From positions 62,001 to 126,000 of the forward strand of contig NZ_QTJU01000001.1 in the NCBI RefSeq assembly GCF_003412455.1: a stretch of DNA of 64,000 bases. The letters are read 5' to 3'. The DNA is from Deminuibacter soli (GTDB lineage: Bacteria > Bacteroidota > Bacteroidia > Chitinophagales > Chitinophagaceae). Below, one piece after another: positions 7,490-15,956 of the stretch. The position numbers and the translations under genes are program-made. Position 1 is the first letter of the stretch, and each line of letters opens with the position of its first letter. Under the pieces are notes generated by a model. The model was not told the DNA's origin. It was given only the letters and a program-made list of their open reading frames with translations, and ran no database searches.

Positions 7490-9787
7490 ATGTTGAAAAA
7501 AACTGTATCCACATCCCTCGCAGCGCTTAGCCTGTTGCTGGGATATCAAGCTCAGGCCCAGCTGGTTAAATACGTAAAACCCATCATCGGCACCGAGCGC
7601 ATGGGTCACACTTACCCCGGCGCTACCGTGCCTTTCGGCATGGTGCAGCTGAGCCCAGACACTGACACTATTCCTTATGAAATGAATGGCAAGTACAACC
7701 CCGACGTATACAAATACTGCGCAGGTTACCAGTACGAAGACAAAACCATTGTCGGTTTCAGCCACACGCATTTCAGCGGTACCGGCCACTCAGATCTTGG
7801 CGACTTCCTGGTTATGCCTACCACCGGTGAACTGAAACTGAATCCCGGTACAGCCGATGCGCCTCGCAGCGGTTACCGCTCCGCCTTCTCGCACACTACT
7901 GAAGTGGCAGAAGCGGCTTACTACAAGGTAAAACTGGAAGACTACAATATCACGGCCGAGCTGACAGCGACCAACCGTGTGGGCTTTCACCAGTACACCT
8001 TCCCTGCCAGCGATCAGTCGCACATTATCCTTGACCTGATGCACAATATCTATGGTTATGAGGATAAAAACGTGTGGACCGTATTGCGCATAGAAAACGA
8101 TACACTGGTTACCGGTTACCGCCAAACCAATGGCTGGGCCAGAACCCGTACTGAATATTTTGCCATCAGCTTCTCCAAACCTTTCTTCCAGTACGGCAAT
8201 AAAAATTTTTCTAAAAAGCAGGTATACCGCGGCTTCTGGGGCAAGTTTAACCAGAGCAGCAATTTCCCTGAAATAGCAGGCAAGCAGCTGCGTGCATATT
8301 TTGATTTCAAAACCACAGAAGGTGAAAAAATCAAACTCAAATTCGCCCTGTCACCTGTAAGCATTGCCGGTGCATTGCAAAACCTGCGCACCGAAGCACC
8401 GGGCTGGGATTTTGAAAAAGTAAAAGCCGATGGCCAGGCATTGTGGGAAAAAGAACTGTCTAAAATCACCATCCAAAGCAACAGTGATGAAGAGAAACAA
8501 AATTTCTACACTGCCATGTACCACGCATTCATTAACCCTACGGTGTATATGGATGTAGACGGTTCATACCGCGGACTGGATCAGCAGGTGCACCAGGCCA
8601 AAGACTTTACCAACTACACCACGTTCTCCCTGTGGGATACCCACCGTGCATTGCACCCGTTGTTTAACCTGGTACAGCCTGCGCGTAATGCAGACATGGT
8701 AAAATCCATGCTGGCACATTTTGATCAAAGCGCAGAGCATATGCTGCCCATCTGGTCGCACTATGGCAATGAGAACTGGTGTATGACGGGTTACCACAGT
8801 GTATCTGTTGTGGCAGATGCCTATGTAAAAGGCATTCTTACCAACGATGCCAACCGTGCACTGGATGCCTGCGTAACTACAGCACACAACCGTGGCTTTG
8901 ACGGCCTTAACTATTACATGGATAAAGGTTATATCCCTGCTGATAAAAACGGTTCTGCTGTTTCTACCACGCAGGAATATTCCTATGATGACTGGTGTAT
9001 AGCCCAGCTGGCGAAAAAGCTGAACAGGATGGATGTGTACAATGAATTCATCAAACGTTCAGAATACTATAAAAACGTGTATGATGCCAGTTCAGGTTTC
9101 ATGCGACCCAAACTGAGCGATGGCACATTCAGGGCAGCATTTGATCCGTTAAGCACCATCAACGAAGGCTTTATTGAAGGCAATGCCTGGAACTACACCT
9201 TGTATGTACCGCACGATCCTGCACAGCTTATTACACTCATGGGCGGCAAAAAACGTTTTGTACAATACCTCGATTCACTGTTTACCATGGAGCTGCCTGA
9301 TAAATACTTTGCCGAAACAGAAGACATTACCCGCGACGGTATTATCGGTAACTATGTTCACGGCAACGAACCTTCACACCATGTGGCCTACCTGTACAAC
9401 TGGGCTGGTGAGCCCTGGAAAACACAGGAACGTGTGCGCATGATCCTGAAAAAAATGTACGCGCCAAAATCTGACGGCCTGGGTGGTAACGATGATTGCG
9501 GGCAGATGAGCGCATGGTATATCTTCAGCACGCTTGGTTTTTACCCGGTTGCACCCGGCAGTGATCAGTATTCGCTGGGCAGCCCTGCAATAAATGGCGC
9601 CGTATTGAACCTTGAGAACGGAAAAACGTTTACTATCGAAGCGCAGAATCAAAGCGACAAAGCAGTATATGTAAAACAGGTATTGCTGAATGGCCAGCCT
9701 TTAAACAGGTTGTACATTACGCACAGCGAAATCATGAATGGCGGCAAGCTGGTATTTGTGATGAGCACCAAACCTGTAAAAAAATAA
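7490..9787 (+). CDS. GH92 exo-alpha-mannosidase, alpha-1,2 type
   Basis: Predicted calcium-dependent exo-acting alpha-mannosidase exported to the periplasm or outer surface. The first 23 residues form a signal peptide ending at the Ala-Gln-Ala-Gln stretch. The N-terminal beta-sandwich begins with KPIIGTERMGHTYPGATVPF, and the GFSHTHFSGTGHSDLGDF stretch is characteristic of GH92. The (alpha/alpha)6 catalytic domain holds the proposed acid E563 in GFIEGNAWNY, the plus-one subsite motif GNEPSHH (625-631) and the base region GGNDDCGQ with D668/D669. NEPSHH is typical of alpha-1,2-acting members. Length 765 aa is normal. It is preceded by a LacI-type operator and followed by a strong terminator, and belongs functionally with the GH92 and SusCD genes downstream. 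Confidence 0.93.
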   Translation: MLKKTVSTSLAALSLLLGYQAQAQLVKYVKPIIGTERMGHTYPGATVPFGMVQLSPDTDTIPYEMNGKYNPDVYKYCAGYQYEDKTIVGFSHTHFSGTGHSDLGDFLVMPTTGELKLNPGTADAPRSGYRSAFSHTTEVAEAAYYKVKLEDYNITAELTATNRVGFHQYTFPASDQSHIILDLMHNIYGYEDKNVWTVLRIENDTLVTGYRQTNGWARTRTEYFAISFSKPFFQYGNKNFSKKQVYRGFWGKFNQSSNFPEIAGKQLRAYFDFKTTEGEKIKLKFALSPVSIAGALQNLRTEAPGWDFEKVKADGQALWEKELSKITIQSNSDEEKQNFYTAMYHAFINPTVYMDVDGSYRGLDQQVHQAKDFTNYTTFSLWDTHRALHPLFNLVQPARNADMVKSMLAHFDQSAEHMLPIWSHYGNENWCMTGYHSVSVVADAYVKGILTNDANRALDACVTTAHNRGFDGLNYYMDKGYIPADKNGSAVSTTQEYSYDDWCIAQLAKKLNRMDVYNEFIKRSEYYKNVYDASSGFMRPKLSDGTFRAAFDPLSTINEGFIEGNAWNYTLYVPHDPAQLITLMGGKKRFVQYLDSLFTMELPDKYFAETEDITRDGIIGNYVHGNEPSHHVAYLYNWAGEPWKTQERVRMILKKMYAPKSDGLGGNDDCGQMSAWYIFSTLGFYPVAPGSDQYSLGSPAINGAVLNLENGKTFTIEAQNQSDKAVYVKQVLLNGQPLNRLYITHSEIMNGGKLVFVMSTKPVKK

Positions 9788-9821
9788 ACAGTCTTTTCTT
9801 TATAATCAGCATATAACAACC

Positions 9822-9849
9822 AACCGGGGTAGTCTTGCCCCGGTTTTTT
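9822..9849 (+). terminator. Intrinsic terminator after the first GH92 gene
   Basis: AACCGGGG at 9822-9829 pairs perfectly with CCCCGGTT at 9838-9845 across an 8-base loop, and the pairing runs into a T6 tract. Confidence 0.9.
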
Positions 9850-9878
9850 ATTGCCTGCCCTGCAACATGGCCTACTAC

Positions 9879-9909
9879 AAAAAAAGGCAGCCTGCTTTCG
9901 CAAACTGCC
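9879..9909 (-). terminator. Intrinsic terminator of the BSP-type peptidase gene
   Basis: On the minus strand GGCAG...CTGCC encloses an inner TGC-GAAA-GCA hairpin and is followed by seven T. It lies 35 bp past the peptidase stop. Confidence 0.7.
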
Positions 9910-9943
9910 CCTCATCATTATCAGTATTCTATTATCCCCGATT

Positions 9944-10660
9944 TTACAAAGCCGGCTGTTTGGCATAGGCATCCCACAATTCATCGAGGGTGCTGCCGGT
10001 AAGCTTTTTCCATATTTCCGGCGTATAGGTTTTGGTGCGCATGCTTTTATCGAGCGTTTGCACAATACCTGCTTTTTTGTTTTTCTCTAACCATACCAGG
10101 AAACGTGCAGTAATACGGTAAGCATTGTCGTAGTGTTGCGTAGGGGCAAATGCAGGTAAAGCCCATTTGGCGGCTGCATTGTTTACCCCATAATCGTAAC
10201 GTACATAATCGGCAATACCTTCGGTTAACCATCCCGGGCCTGCATCATCTGGATAAGCCTGCACAATGTGCATCACTTCATGTGTTACCACATCAATGTC
10301 TTCCGGATGTTTCAGCAGCCAGATGGGGTTATAACGTGCAACACCATCACCGGTGGCTGCAACACCATCATAAGATGGATCAATTACAAACGTAACCGTC
10401 TTTAAAGTAGCCTTGTTATAGCGTGCTGCTTCCTTGGGATAAACCGTAAAAAAGGCATCCACCATTTTTTGTTTGGTCACCATGCTGAATGCAGAATCTT
10501 CGTTAATGAAAATAAGCGTATAGCCGTTTTTTACAATAGAATCTTTGGTATGGAATTTTTGCTCCAGTGGTTGTTTTGCTGCCGATGCAGGTAAACAATG
10601 AATAGCTGAAATAGCTGCTGCTGCCAGCAGGCTGCCGATTTTTTTGTTGCGCATGCTCAT
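9944..10660 (-). CDS. Secreted basic-secretory-protein-family metallopeptidase
   Basis: A 238-aa exported protein with a signal peptide over residues 1-28 (ending at Pro-Ala-Ser-Ala-Ala). The core matches the plant BSP family (PF04450), a zinc-peptidase-like group. The metal motif HEVMH lies in VTHEVMHIVQAYP, and a downstream GWLTEGIADYVRYDYG supplies the likely third ligand Glu, the layout of HExxH plus distal Glu peptidases. The C-terminal half (RITARFLVWLEK and TLDELWDAY) also fits the family. It lies 55 bp after the second GH92 gene in the same direction, separated by a terminator hairpin. The neighbours suggest a role in trimming the protein part of mannosylated glycoproteins; this is inference. 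Confidence 0.85.
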   Translation of the reverse strand: MSMRNKKIGSLLAAAAISAIHCLPASAAKQPLEQKFHTKDSIVKNGYTLIFINEDSAFSMVTKQKMVDAFFTVYPKEAARYNKATLKTVTFVIDPSYDGVAATGDGVARYNPIWLLKHPEDIDVVTHEVMHIVQAYPDDAGPGWLTEGIADYVRYDYGVNNAAAKWALPAFAPTQHYDNAYRITARFLVWLEKNKKAGIVQTLDKSMRTKTYTPEIWKKLTGSTLDELWDAYAKQPAL

Positions 10661-10672
10661 AAAATATAGGAC

Positions 10673-10705
10673 ATAAAAAAAGGCGGCTGTTTGTGAACAA
10701 CCGCC
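10673..10705 (-). terminator. Intrinsic terminator between GH92-2 and the peptidase gene
   Basis: On the minus strand GGCGG pairs with CCGCC (10701-10705 with 10682-10686), with an inner GTT/AAC pairing, followed by a long T run. It would end GH92-2 transcripts or limit read-through into the peptidase gene that starts 13 bp later. Confidence 0.8.
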
Positions 10706-10715
10706 TTTGTTGCTG

Positions 10716-13004
10716 TTATTTTTTATCTGTAGAGAACGAGTAAGGGAAAGCCGTTGCGGTAGTGCCGCGTGTTTTGTTGGGGGTTGACTTCATGTCAGCA
10801 GACAGGCTGCCGCCTTTCAGTACATCCCAATGGCTGATCCAGTTTTTGCCATAGCTGGCACCGTTCAGTTTAAAGTCGTTTACATAACGGTTGGCATCGC
10901 TGTTAGCGTCTGCAGTAATGGTGAACTGCTTGCCATTTTCCAGGTTCAGGATCGCCTTTTTAAACAAAGGAGCGCCTAACACATACTGGTCGCTGGCAGG
11001 GGTAACAGGATAAAAGCCCAGGGAAGAGAACACATACCAGGCCGAGGTTTGGCCATTGTCTTCATCACCGCAATAACCATCGGGTGTGGGGCGGTAAAAC
11101 CTGTTGATGATTTCACGTACATGGTACTGTGTTTTCCAGGGTTCACCTGCATAGTTGTACAGGTATGCCATATGCTGGATAGGCTGGTTGCCGTGTGCAT
11201 ACTGGCCCATGTTGGCAATCTGCATTTCCCTGATCTCGTGAATGGTAGTGCCATAGTAGCTGTCGTCGAAAACAGGCGGCATTACAAACACAGAATCCAG
11301 CATCTGCACAAAATCTTTTTTGCCACCCATCAGGTCAATCAAACCATTGATGTCGTGGAATACGCTCCAGGTATAGTGCCAGCTGTTGCCTTCAGTAAAA
11401 GCATCACCCCATTTAAACGGATTGAACGGGGCCTGGAACTTGCCGTCTTTGTTTTTACCACGCATCAGTTTATGCTCAGGATCGAACAGGTTTTTATAAT
11501 TCTGGCTGCGTTTGGCATAGATATCAATTTCTGAAGCAGGTTTACCCAGCGCTTTGCCCAGCGCATAAATAGCATAGTCATCGTATGCGTATTCCAGTGT
11601 GCGGGCTGCATTTTCGTTGATGTTTACATCGTACGGTACATAACCCAGTTCGTTGTAGTATTGAACACCTTTACGGGCAACTGCATCCATCGGGCCTTCT
11701 GTGTTGGCATCTTTTTTCAGCGCTTCAAACAGGGTATTGATATCATAACCGCGGATGCCTTTCAGGTAAGCTTCTGCAACAATAGAGGCAGAGTTGTTTC
11801 CGATCATTACACTGCGGAAGCCAGGTGCAGACCATTCGGGCAGGTAACCGCCTTCCTTGAAATCGTTTACCAGGCCTTCCTGCATTTCTTTGGCAATAGA
11901 AGGATACATCAGGTTGAGGAAAGGATACAAGGCGCGGAAAGTATCCCAGAAGCCCGTGCCGCCAAACATATAACCGGGTACTACTTCACCGGTGTAAGGA
12001 CTGTAGTGAACAATTTTACCGGAAGCATCTACTTCATACATTTTCAGCGGGAAGAACAGCATGCGGTACAAGCAGGAATAGAAAGTGCGGATCTGGTCGA
12101 TAGAACCACCCTGCACCTGTACGCGACCCAGTACTTTGTTCCAGGCTGCTTTTGCATTTTGTGCAACGGTTTCAAAGCTTTTGCTGCCTACTTCCTGCAA
12201 GTTGGTCAGCGCCTGTTCAGGGCTGATATAGGAAGAAGCTACGCGGGCATTGATTTGCTGGCCACGTGAAGTTTTAAAAGATACCACGGCACCTACATGG
12301 TTGTCGGTCAGCTCCAGTGTGGAAGCAGACAATTCTTTACCATTGTAGGTATAGGTAGCGGTGAAAGGCTGATCGAACACCAGCACAAAATAGCTTTTGA
12401 AGTTTTTGGTAACACCGCCGCTGTTGCGGGTTGTGTAACCAATGATCTTGCGTTCTGCAGGAATAATTTTGATATAAGAACCCCTGTCCAGCGCATCAAC
12501 AATTACGTTAGCGCTGTCGGTAGCAGGGAAGGTGAAACGGAAACTGGCTGCACGTTCGGTTGGTGCAATTTCAGTGGTAACATCATGATCAGCGAGGTAA
12601 ACGCTGTAGTAATAAGGTTTTGACACCTCGGCTTTGTGTGAAAACCAGCTGGCGCGGTCGTGTTCGGTAAACACGGGTTTGCCGGTGGTAGGCATAATGG
12701 CAAATGCGCCATAATCGTTCATCCAGGGTGAAGGCTGGTGGGTTTGTTTAAAACCGTTGATTTTATCAGCAGCATACTGGTATGCCCAGCCATTACCCAT
12801 TTTACCTGTCTGGGGGCTCCACAGGTTCATACCCCAGGGTAAGGCAACCGCAGGATAAGTATTACCATTAGACAATTCAACTTTCGAATCGGTACCCATC
12901 AAAGGGTTTACCCATTCCACAGGATCATTTACCTGTGTAACCAACTGAGCAAAACTGCCGGCACCTGACAGTACCGCAGCGCATAACAAGGCTATTTTTT
13001 TCAT
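10716..13004 (-). CDS. GH92 glycosidase, divergent subtype (possible phosphomannose-uncapping or non-alpha-1,2 type)
   Basis: A 762-aa secreted GH92 enzyme with a signal peptide over residues 1-19. It starts the fold with VEWVNPLMGTDSKVELSNGN and continues with FKQTHQPSPWMNDYG, quite unlike the GFSHTH form of its neighbour at 7490. The acid motif is kept (FTEGNSWHY). The plus-one motif reads GNQPIQH (605-611), so the usual Glu is Gln607. The base region reads GDEDNGQ (646-652), keeping D649 but with Glu at 648. From memory, a Glu-to-Gln change at the plus-one subsite was reported for a GH92 that removes mannose-1-phosphate caps; I could not verify this. The gene follows a LacI regulator and has a LacI-type operator in its leader. 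The exact substrate is uncertain. Confidence 0.9.
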   Translation of the reverse strand: MKKIALLCAAVLSGAGSFAQLVTQVNDPVEWVNPLMGTDSKVELSNGNTYPAVALPWGMNLWSPQTGKMGNGWAYQYAADKINGFKQTHQPSPWMNDYGAFAIMPTTGKPVFTEHDRASWFSHKAEVSKPYYYSVYLADHDVTTEIAPTERAASFRFTFPATDSANVIVDALDRGSYIKIIPAERKIIGYTTRNSGGVTKNFKSYFVLVFDQPFTATYTYNGKELSASTLELTDNHVGAVVSFKTSRGQQINARVASSYISPEQALTNLQEVGSKSFETVAQNAKAAWNKVLGRVQVQGGSIDQIRTFYSCLYRMLFFPLKMYEVDASGKIVHYSPYTGEVVPGYMFGGTGFWDTFRALYPFLNLMYPSIAKEMQEGLVNDFKEGGYLPEWSAPGFRSVMIGNNSASIVAEAYLKGIRGYDINTLFEALKKDANTEGPMDAVARKGVQYYNELGYVPYDVNINENAARTLEYAYDDYAIYALGKALGKPASEIDIYAKRSQNYKNLFDPEHKLMRGKNKDGKFQAPFNPFKWGDAFTEGNSWHYTWSVFHDINGLIDLMGGKKDFVQMLDSVFVMPPVFDDSYYGTTIHEIREMQIANMGQYAHGNQPIQHMAYLYNYAGEPWKTQYHVREIINRFYRPTPDGYCGDEDNGQTSAWYVFSSLGFYPVTPASDQYVLGAPLFKKAILNLENGKQFTITADANSDANRYVNDFKLNGASYGKNWISHWDVLKGGSLSADMKSTPNKTRGTTATAFPYSFSTDKK

Positions 13005-13036
13005 TAGTGAGAATTAATAGGGTTCCAATATAGAAA

Positions 13037-13052
13037 ACTAAAACGTTTTTGC
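13037..13052. promoter_or_regulatory. LacI-family operator candidate before the second GH92 gene
   Basis: ACTAAAACGTTTTTGC holds the perfect 10-bp palindrome AAAACGTTTT (13040-13049) and matches the site at 7447-7462 in 12 of 16 positions. It sits 33 bp before the GH92-2 start, between that gene and the lacI stop. It is just downstream of a minus-strand -7 element at 13064-13071. Confidence 0.6.
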
Positions 13053-13063
13053 AAAACAGAAAA

Positions 13064-13071
13064 CAAAACTA
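13064..13071 (-). promoter_or_regulatory. Candidate -7 promoter element for the second GH92 gene
   Basis: CAAAACTA on the plus strand reads TAGTTTTG on the minus strand, a full TAnnTTTG match. It overlaps the lacI stop region. A well-spaced TTG further upstream was not found. The start site would fall near 13057, immediately before the operator at 13037-13052. Confidence 0.45.
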
Positions 13072-14085
13072 TTCCGAATTCCGCAAAATAAGACTGGTTT
13101 GCAGCTGCACCTGTCGTTTGGCCGGCCTGGTTTTGGCCTTGCCCAGCTCGCTCATCAGCAGATGTATGGCCGTTTCTGCAATTTCTTCGATCGGCTGCTG
13201 GATAATGGCAATGCCTTCGGGGTATAACCTGAAAATATCATGATCATCAAAACAGAGCATGGCAATATCTTTTGGTATATGCAAACCTGCGCGTACAATA
13301 CTCTCCAGGCCAAGTATACCGAGATAGTTGGTAGCAAAGAAAACGGCATCGAGTGATTTGTTCTTTAAAATAAAATCATTGATGGCACTCATGGCTTCCT
13401 GGCGCTGGTAAGGATACGGCACCTGCAGCAGGTATTCCTTTTTAAAGGGTATCTGTTTTTCTTTCAGTGTTTGTTTGTAGGCGTCGGTACGCTGGTGAAT
13501 CTGCACCAGGTCGAGATCTACATTCACAAACCCGATTTTACGGTAACCTTTTTTCAGGAGAAATTCCATGCCTTCGGTTACGCCCTGTGCATTGTCGACC
13601 ATTACATACGGCACATCAATCCCGGGGAAAAAACGGTCGATCAATACCACCGGTTTTTTGTGCTGTACCAGTTGCATAATGTCTTCTTCCATGCCAACGG
13701 AAGGCGTGATCAGGAAGCCATCTACCTGGTGTTGCGACAACATTCGCAGCAGCTCGCCGCCTTTGCCTGCATTGTTTTCGGTACTGCAATACACAATCTT
13801 GTAGCCGAATTTTTCAGCTTCCGCTTCAATGGTGCGGGCAAGTGTAGCAAAAAAGTGGTTGGAAATATCTTCTACCAGCAAACCCAGTATGCGGGTTTCG
13901 CCGGTACGCAGGCTAATGGCCACCTGGTTGGGTGTATATCCCTGCTGGCGCGCCACCTGCTCTACCCTTTCGGCAACTGCGGCTGTAATGCGCATTTGCT
14001 GGGCTTTACCGTTAAGAACAAAGGAAACCGTTGAAGGCGAAACGCCCGCCAGTTGGGCAATATCTTTCAGGGAAACTTTTTTCAT
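13069..14085 (-). CDS. LacI-family transcriptional regulator (mannoside locus, copy 1)
   Basis: A 338-aa DNA-binding regulator. The N-terminal helix-turn-helix SLKDIAQLAGVSPSTVSFV and hinge-region residues are typical of LacI. The rest is a periplasmic-binding-protein-like sugar sensor (ILGLLVEDISNHFFATLA, then FATNYLGILGLESI and CFDDHDIFRLYPEG). It is strikingly similar along its length to the regulator at 19644-20678, with an identical STVSFVLNGKA recognition stretch, so both probably recognise the same operator. The GH92-2 gene starts 64 bp downstream, with an operator in between. It likely represses or activates the GH92 and susCD genes in response to mannose or mannosides. The ligand is inferred from neighbours only. 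Confidence 0.93.
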   Translation of the reverse strand: MKKVSLKDIAQLAGVSPSTVSFVLNGKAQQMRITAAVAERVEQVARQQGYTPNQVAISLRTGETRILGLLVEDISNHFFATLARTIEAEAEKFGYKIVYCSTENNAGKGGELLRMLSQHQVDGFLITPSVGMEEDIMQLVQHKKPVVLIDRFFPGIDVPYVMVDNAQGVTEGMEFLLKKGYRKIGFVNVDLDLVQIHQRTDAYKQTLKEKQIPFKKEYLLQVPYPYQRQEAMSAINDFILKNKSLDAVFFATNYLGILGLESIVRAGLHIPKDIAMLCFDDHDIFRLYPEGIAIIQQPIEEIAETAIHLLMSELGKAKTRPAKRQVQLQTSLILRNSE

Positions 14086-14330
14086 AAAGCAAACTCAAAC
14101 TAATCACCGAATATAGGGGATTGTACTTGATTATAAAAGGCAAACCCTGTACAGGCGCACCTTTTATTAATTATTCAACGGTATGCCCCGGTATAATGGG
14201 GCGTAAACAGGCGCAAAACCAGTAATCCGCCGGGGTATAGTCACCATTGCAGGCACAAACTTATTGTACCCGGCAAATGCATGGCAATATTGCCTGTTGT
14301 GTAAGGGGCTGCCATACAGGAATATCACGC

Positions 14331-14358
14331 AAAAGGGCAGCCCATGGGCTGCCCTTTT
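14331..14358 (-). terminator. Intrinsic terminator after susD
   Basis: A perfect palindrome centred on CCATGG, GGGCAGCCCATGGGCTGCCC (14335-14354), is flanked by A4 on the left and T4 on the right, so it can work in both directions. It lies 18 bp past the susD stop. A second, weaker hairpin (GCCCC/GGGGC, about 14183-14203) follows before the lacI start. The rest of 14086-14376 shows nothing. Confidence 0.85.
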
Positions 14359-14376
14359 ATCTAACACCGCAATTCA

Positions 14377-15897
14377 TTACCATCCTTCATTCTGGTGGCC
14401 TTGCAGGTTTTTGTTGTTGTCTATTTCACGACGGGGGATACCAAACAGCTCATACTTTTTGGTAAGTACCGGGCCGTAAGTAAAGGTGAACCCTTCGAAG
14501 TTTTCAAAAGTGCCTTTGTCTGTGTTGTACACTTTCAAAGTACGCACCATATCAAACCATATTTTGTTCTCAAAAGACAGCTCATGGTATTTTTCACGCC
14601 ATACTGCTTCTTTGAAATCCTGCTGGCTTAAGCCTGCGAGATCAGCCAAACCTGCACGGCGGCGTACCTGGTTAACAGCATCGTAAGCTGCCTGTGTAGG
14701 GCCACCGTTTGCTTCGTTTGCGGCCTCAGCATAAATCAACAGCAATTCTGCATAGCGCATAATTGTCCAGTTGATATCACTTTGCGGCGTAGAGCTGGTT
14801 GCAGCAACGGCATCATAATACTTGTACAGGTATGGTGCGCCAAACTCAACAGTTTGTGAAGGGTCTTTATACAAAGGAGCTTTGGTGTAGTAGAACTGGC
14901 GCTCCTGTGTACGTTTGTCGCCTGCTTCATATGATTTGAAGTAAGCGCTTGTTGGACGTAACAGACCGTATTCATCGCTAAAATTGCTGGTGCCTTTTCC
15001 GCGGGGAATCATGTAAGCACACAATGTGCTGTTGATATTTGCGGCAACAGAATAATTGCTCTGCAAAATAAATTCCCCTTTGTTTTTATCAGCCTGGTTG
15101 TGCAGCTGGTCGTAGCTGGCAAACAGCGTGTACCAATTACCGTTTATTACCTCGGCAGCTTTGTCGGCAGCTTTTTTATAATACTCAGCACCCTTGTTCA
15201 AAGGGTTGCCGGCCATAGTGAGGTAAACACTTGACAACAGTGATTTAACAGCGCCCAGTGAGGTTCTGCCGGTGTTATCAGTGTTGGGCAGACCTGAAGC
15301 TTCAGCAGCGGTAAGATCAGATACGATCAGGCTGTAGATACTGTCAACAGAACTGCGGCCCAATGTAAGGTTGGGATCATTGGGGCCTGTAATAGGCTCA
15401 ACCTGGTAAGGAACAGCACCAAAAATGCGTACCAGGTAGAAATAATTCAATGCACGGAAAAAGTATGCCTGACCTACCAGCTGTTTTCTTGCTACAGAAT
15501 CCATGGGAACACCAGGGATACGCTTGATAGACAGGTTGGCATTGGCAATTGCTTTGTAGCATCCGCGCCACCACGAATAGAAATAGTTATTGTCGTTATC
15601 TGATGTAAGCGTGCGCAGTGTTCCGTTGTAGATACTCTGTGCAGCCTCAGGCGATTCGCTTAAACCGGTGGGGTATTCAAGTAAAAGAAAAGGACTTTCG
15701 CCGTATGTACCAGCACCATCAGTGATAAAACGCATATCGGCATACAGCTCATTTACTGCAGCTGTAGCCTGCTCTGCACTGGTGAAAAATTGGTCTTGTG
15801 TGAAATTGGAAGGATTTTTTTCCTCCAGGAATTTGTTACATCCGGTACCGGCTGCAACAACCGAAGCAAGCATGATTATTTGTGAGAACCGTTTCAT
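14377..15897 (-). CDS. susD: SusD/RagB-family outer-membrane glycan-binding lipoprotein
   Basis: A surface lipoprotein that captures oligosaccharide for import through its SusC partner. The signal peptide ends in a lipobox-like AAGTGC, with Cys20 as the lipid anchor. The N-terminal SusD region has FLEEKNPSNFTQDQFFTSAEQA, and the tetratricopeptide-like helices have the family phrase QAYFFRALNYFYLVRIFGAVP. The C-terminal part has DINWTIMRYAELLLIYAEAAN and the EKYHELSFENKIWFDMVRT pattern. Length 506 aa is typical. It lies 59 bp after susC in the same operon and ends at a strong palindromic terminator. Given the GH92 neighbours, the ligand is likely a mannoside, but susD sequence alone does not show this. 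Confidence 0.95.
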   Translation of the reverse strand: MKRFSQIIMLASVVAAGTGCNKFLEEKNPSNFTQDQFFTSAEQATAAVNELYADMRFITDGAGTYGESPFLLLEYPTGLSESPEAAQSIYNGTLRTLTSDNDNNYFYSWWRGCYKAIANANLSIKRIPGVPMDSVARKQLVGQAYFFRALNYFYLVRIFGAVPYQVEPITGPNDPNLTLGRSSVDSIYSLIVSDLTAAEASGLPNTDNTGRTSLGAVKSLLSSVYLTMAGNPLNKGAEYYKKAADKAAEVINGNWYTLFASYDQLHNQADKNKGEFILQSNYSVAANINSTLCAYMIPRGKGTSNFSDEYGLLRPTSAYFKSYEAGDKRTQERQFYYTKAPLYKDPSQTVEFGAPYLYKYYDAVAATSSTPQSDINWTIMRYAELLLIYAEAANEANGGPTQAAYDAVNQVRRRAGLADLAGLSQQDFKEAVWREKYHELSFENKIWFDMVRTLKVYNTDKGTFENFEGFTFTYGPVLTKKYELFGIPRREIDNNKNLQGHQNEGW

Positions 15898-15956
15898 AAT
15901 TTAATTTTTAAATTTCCGTAAACACATTCCTTTCTTTTAAACGCATGTATCTGTTA

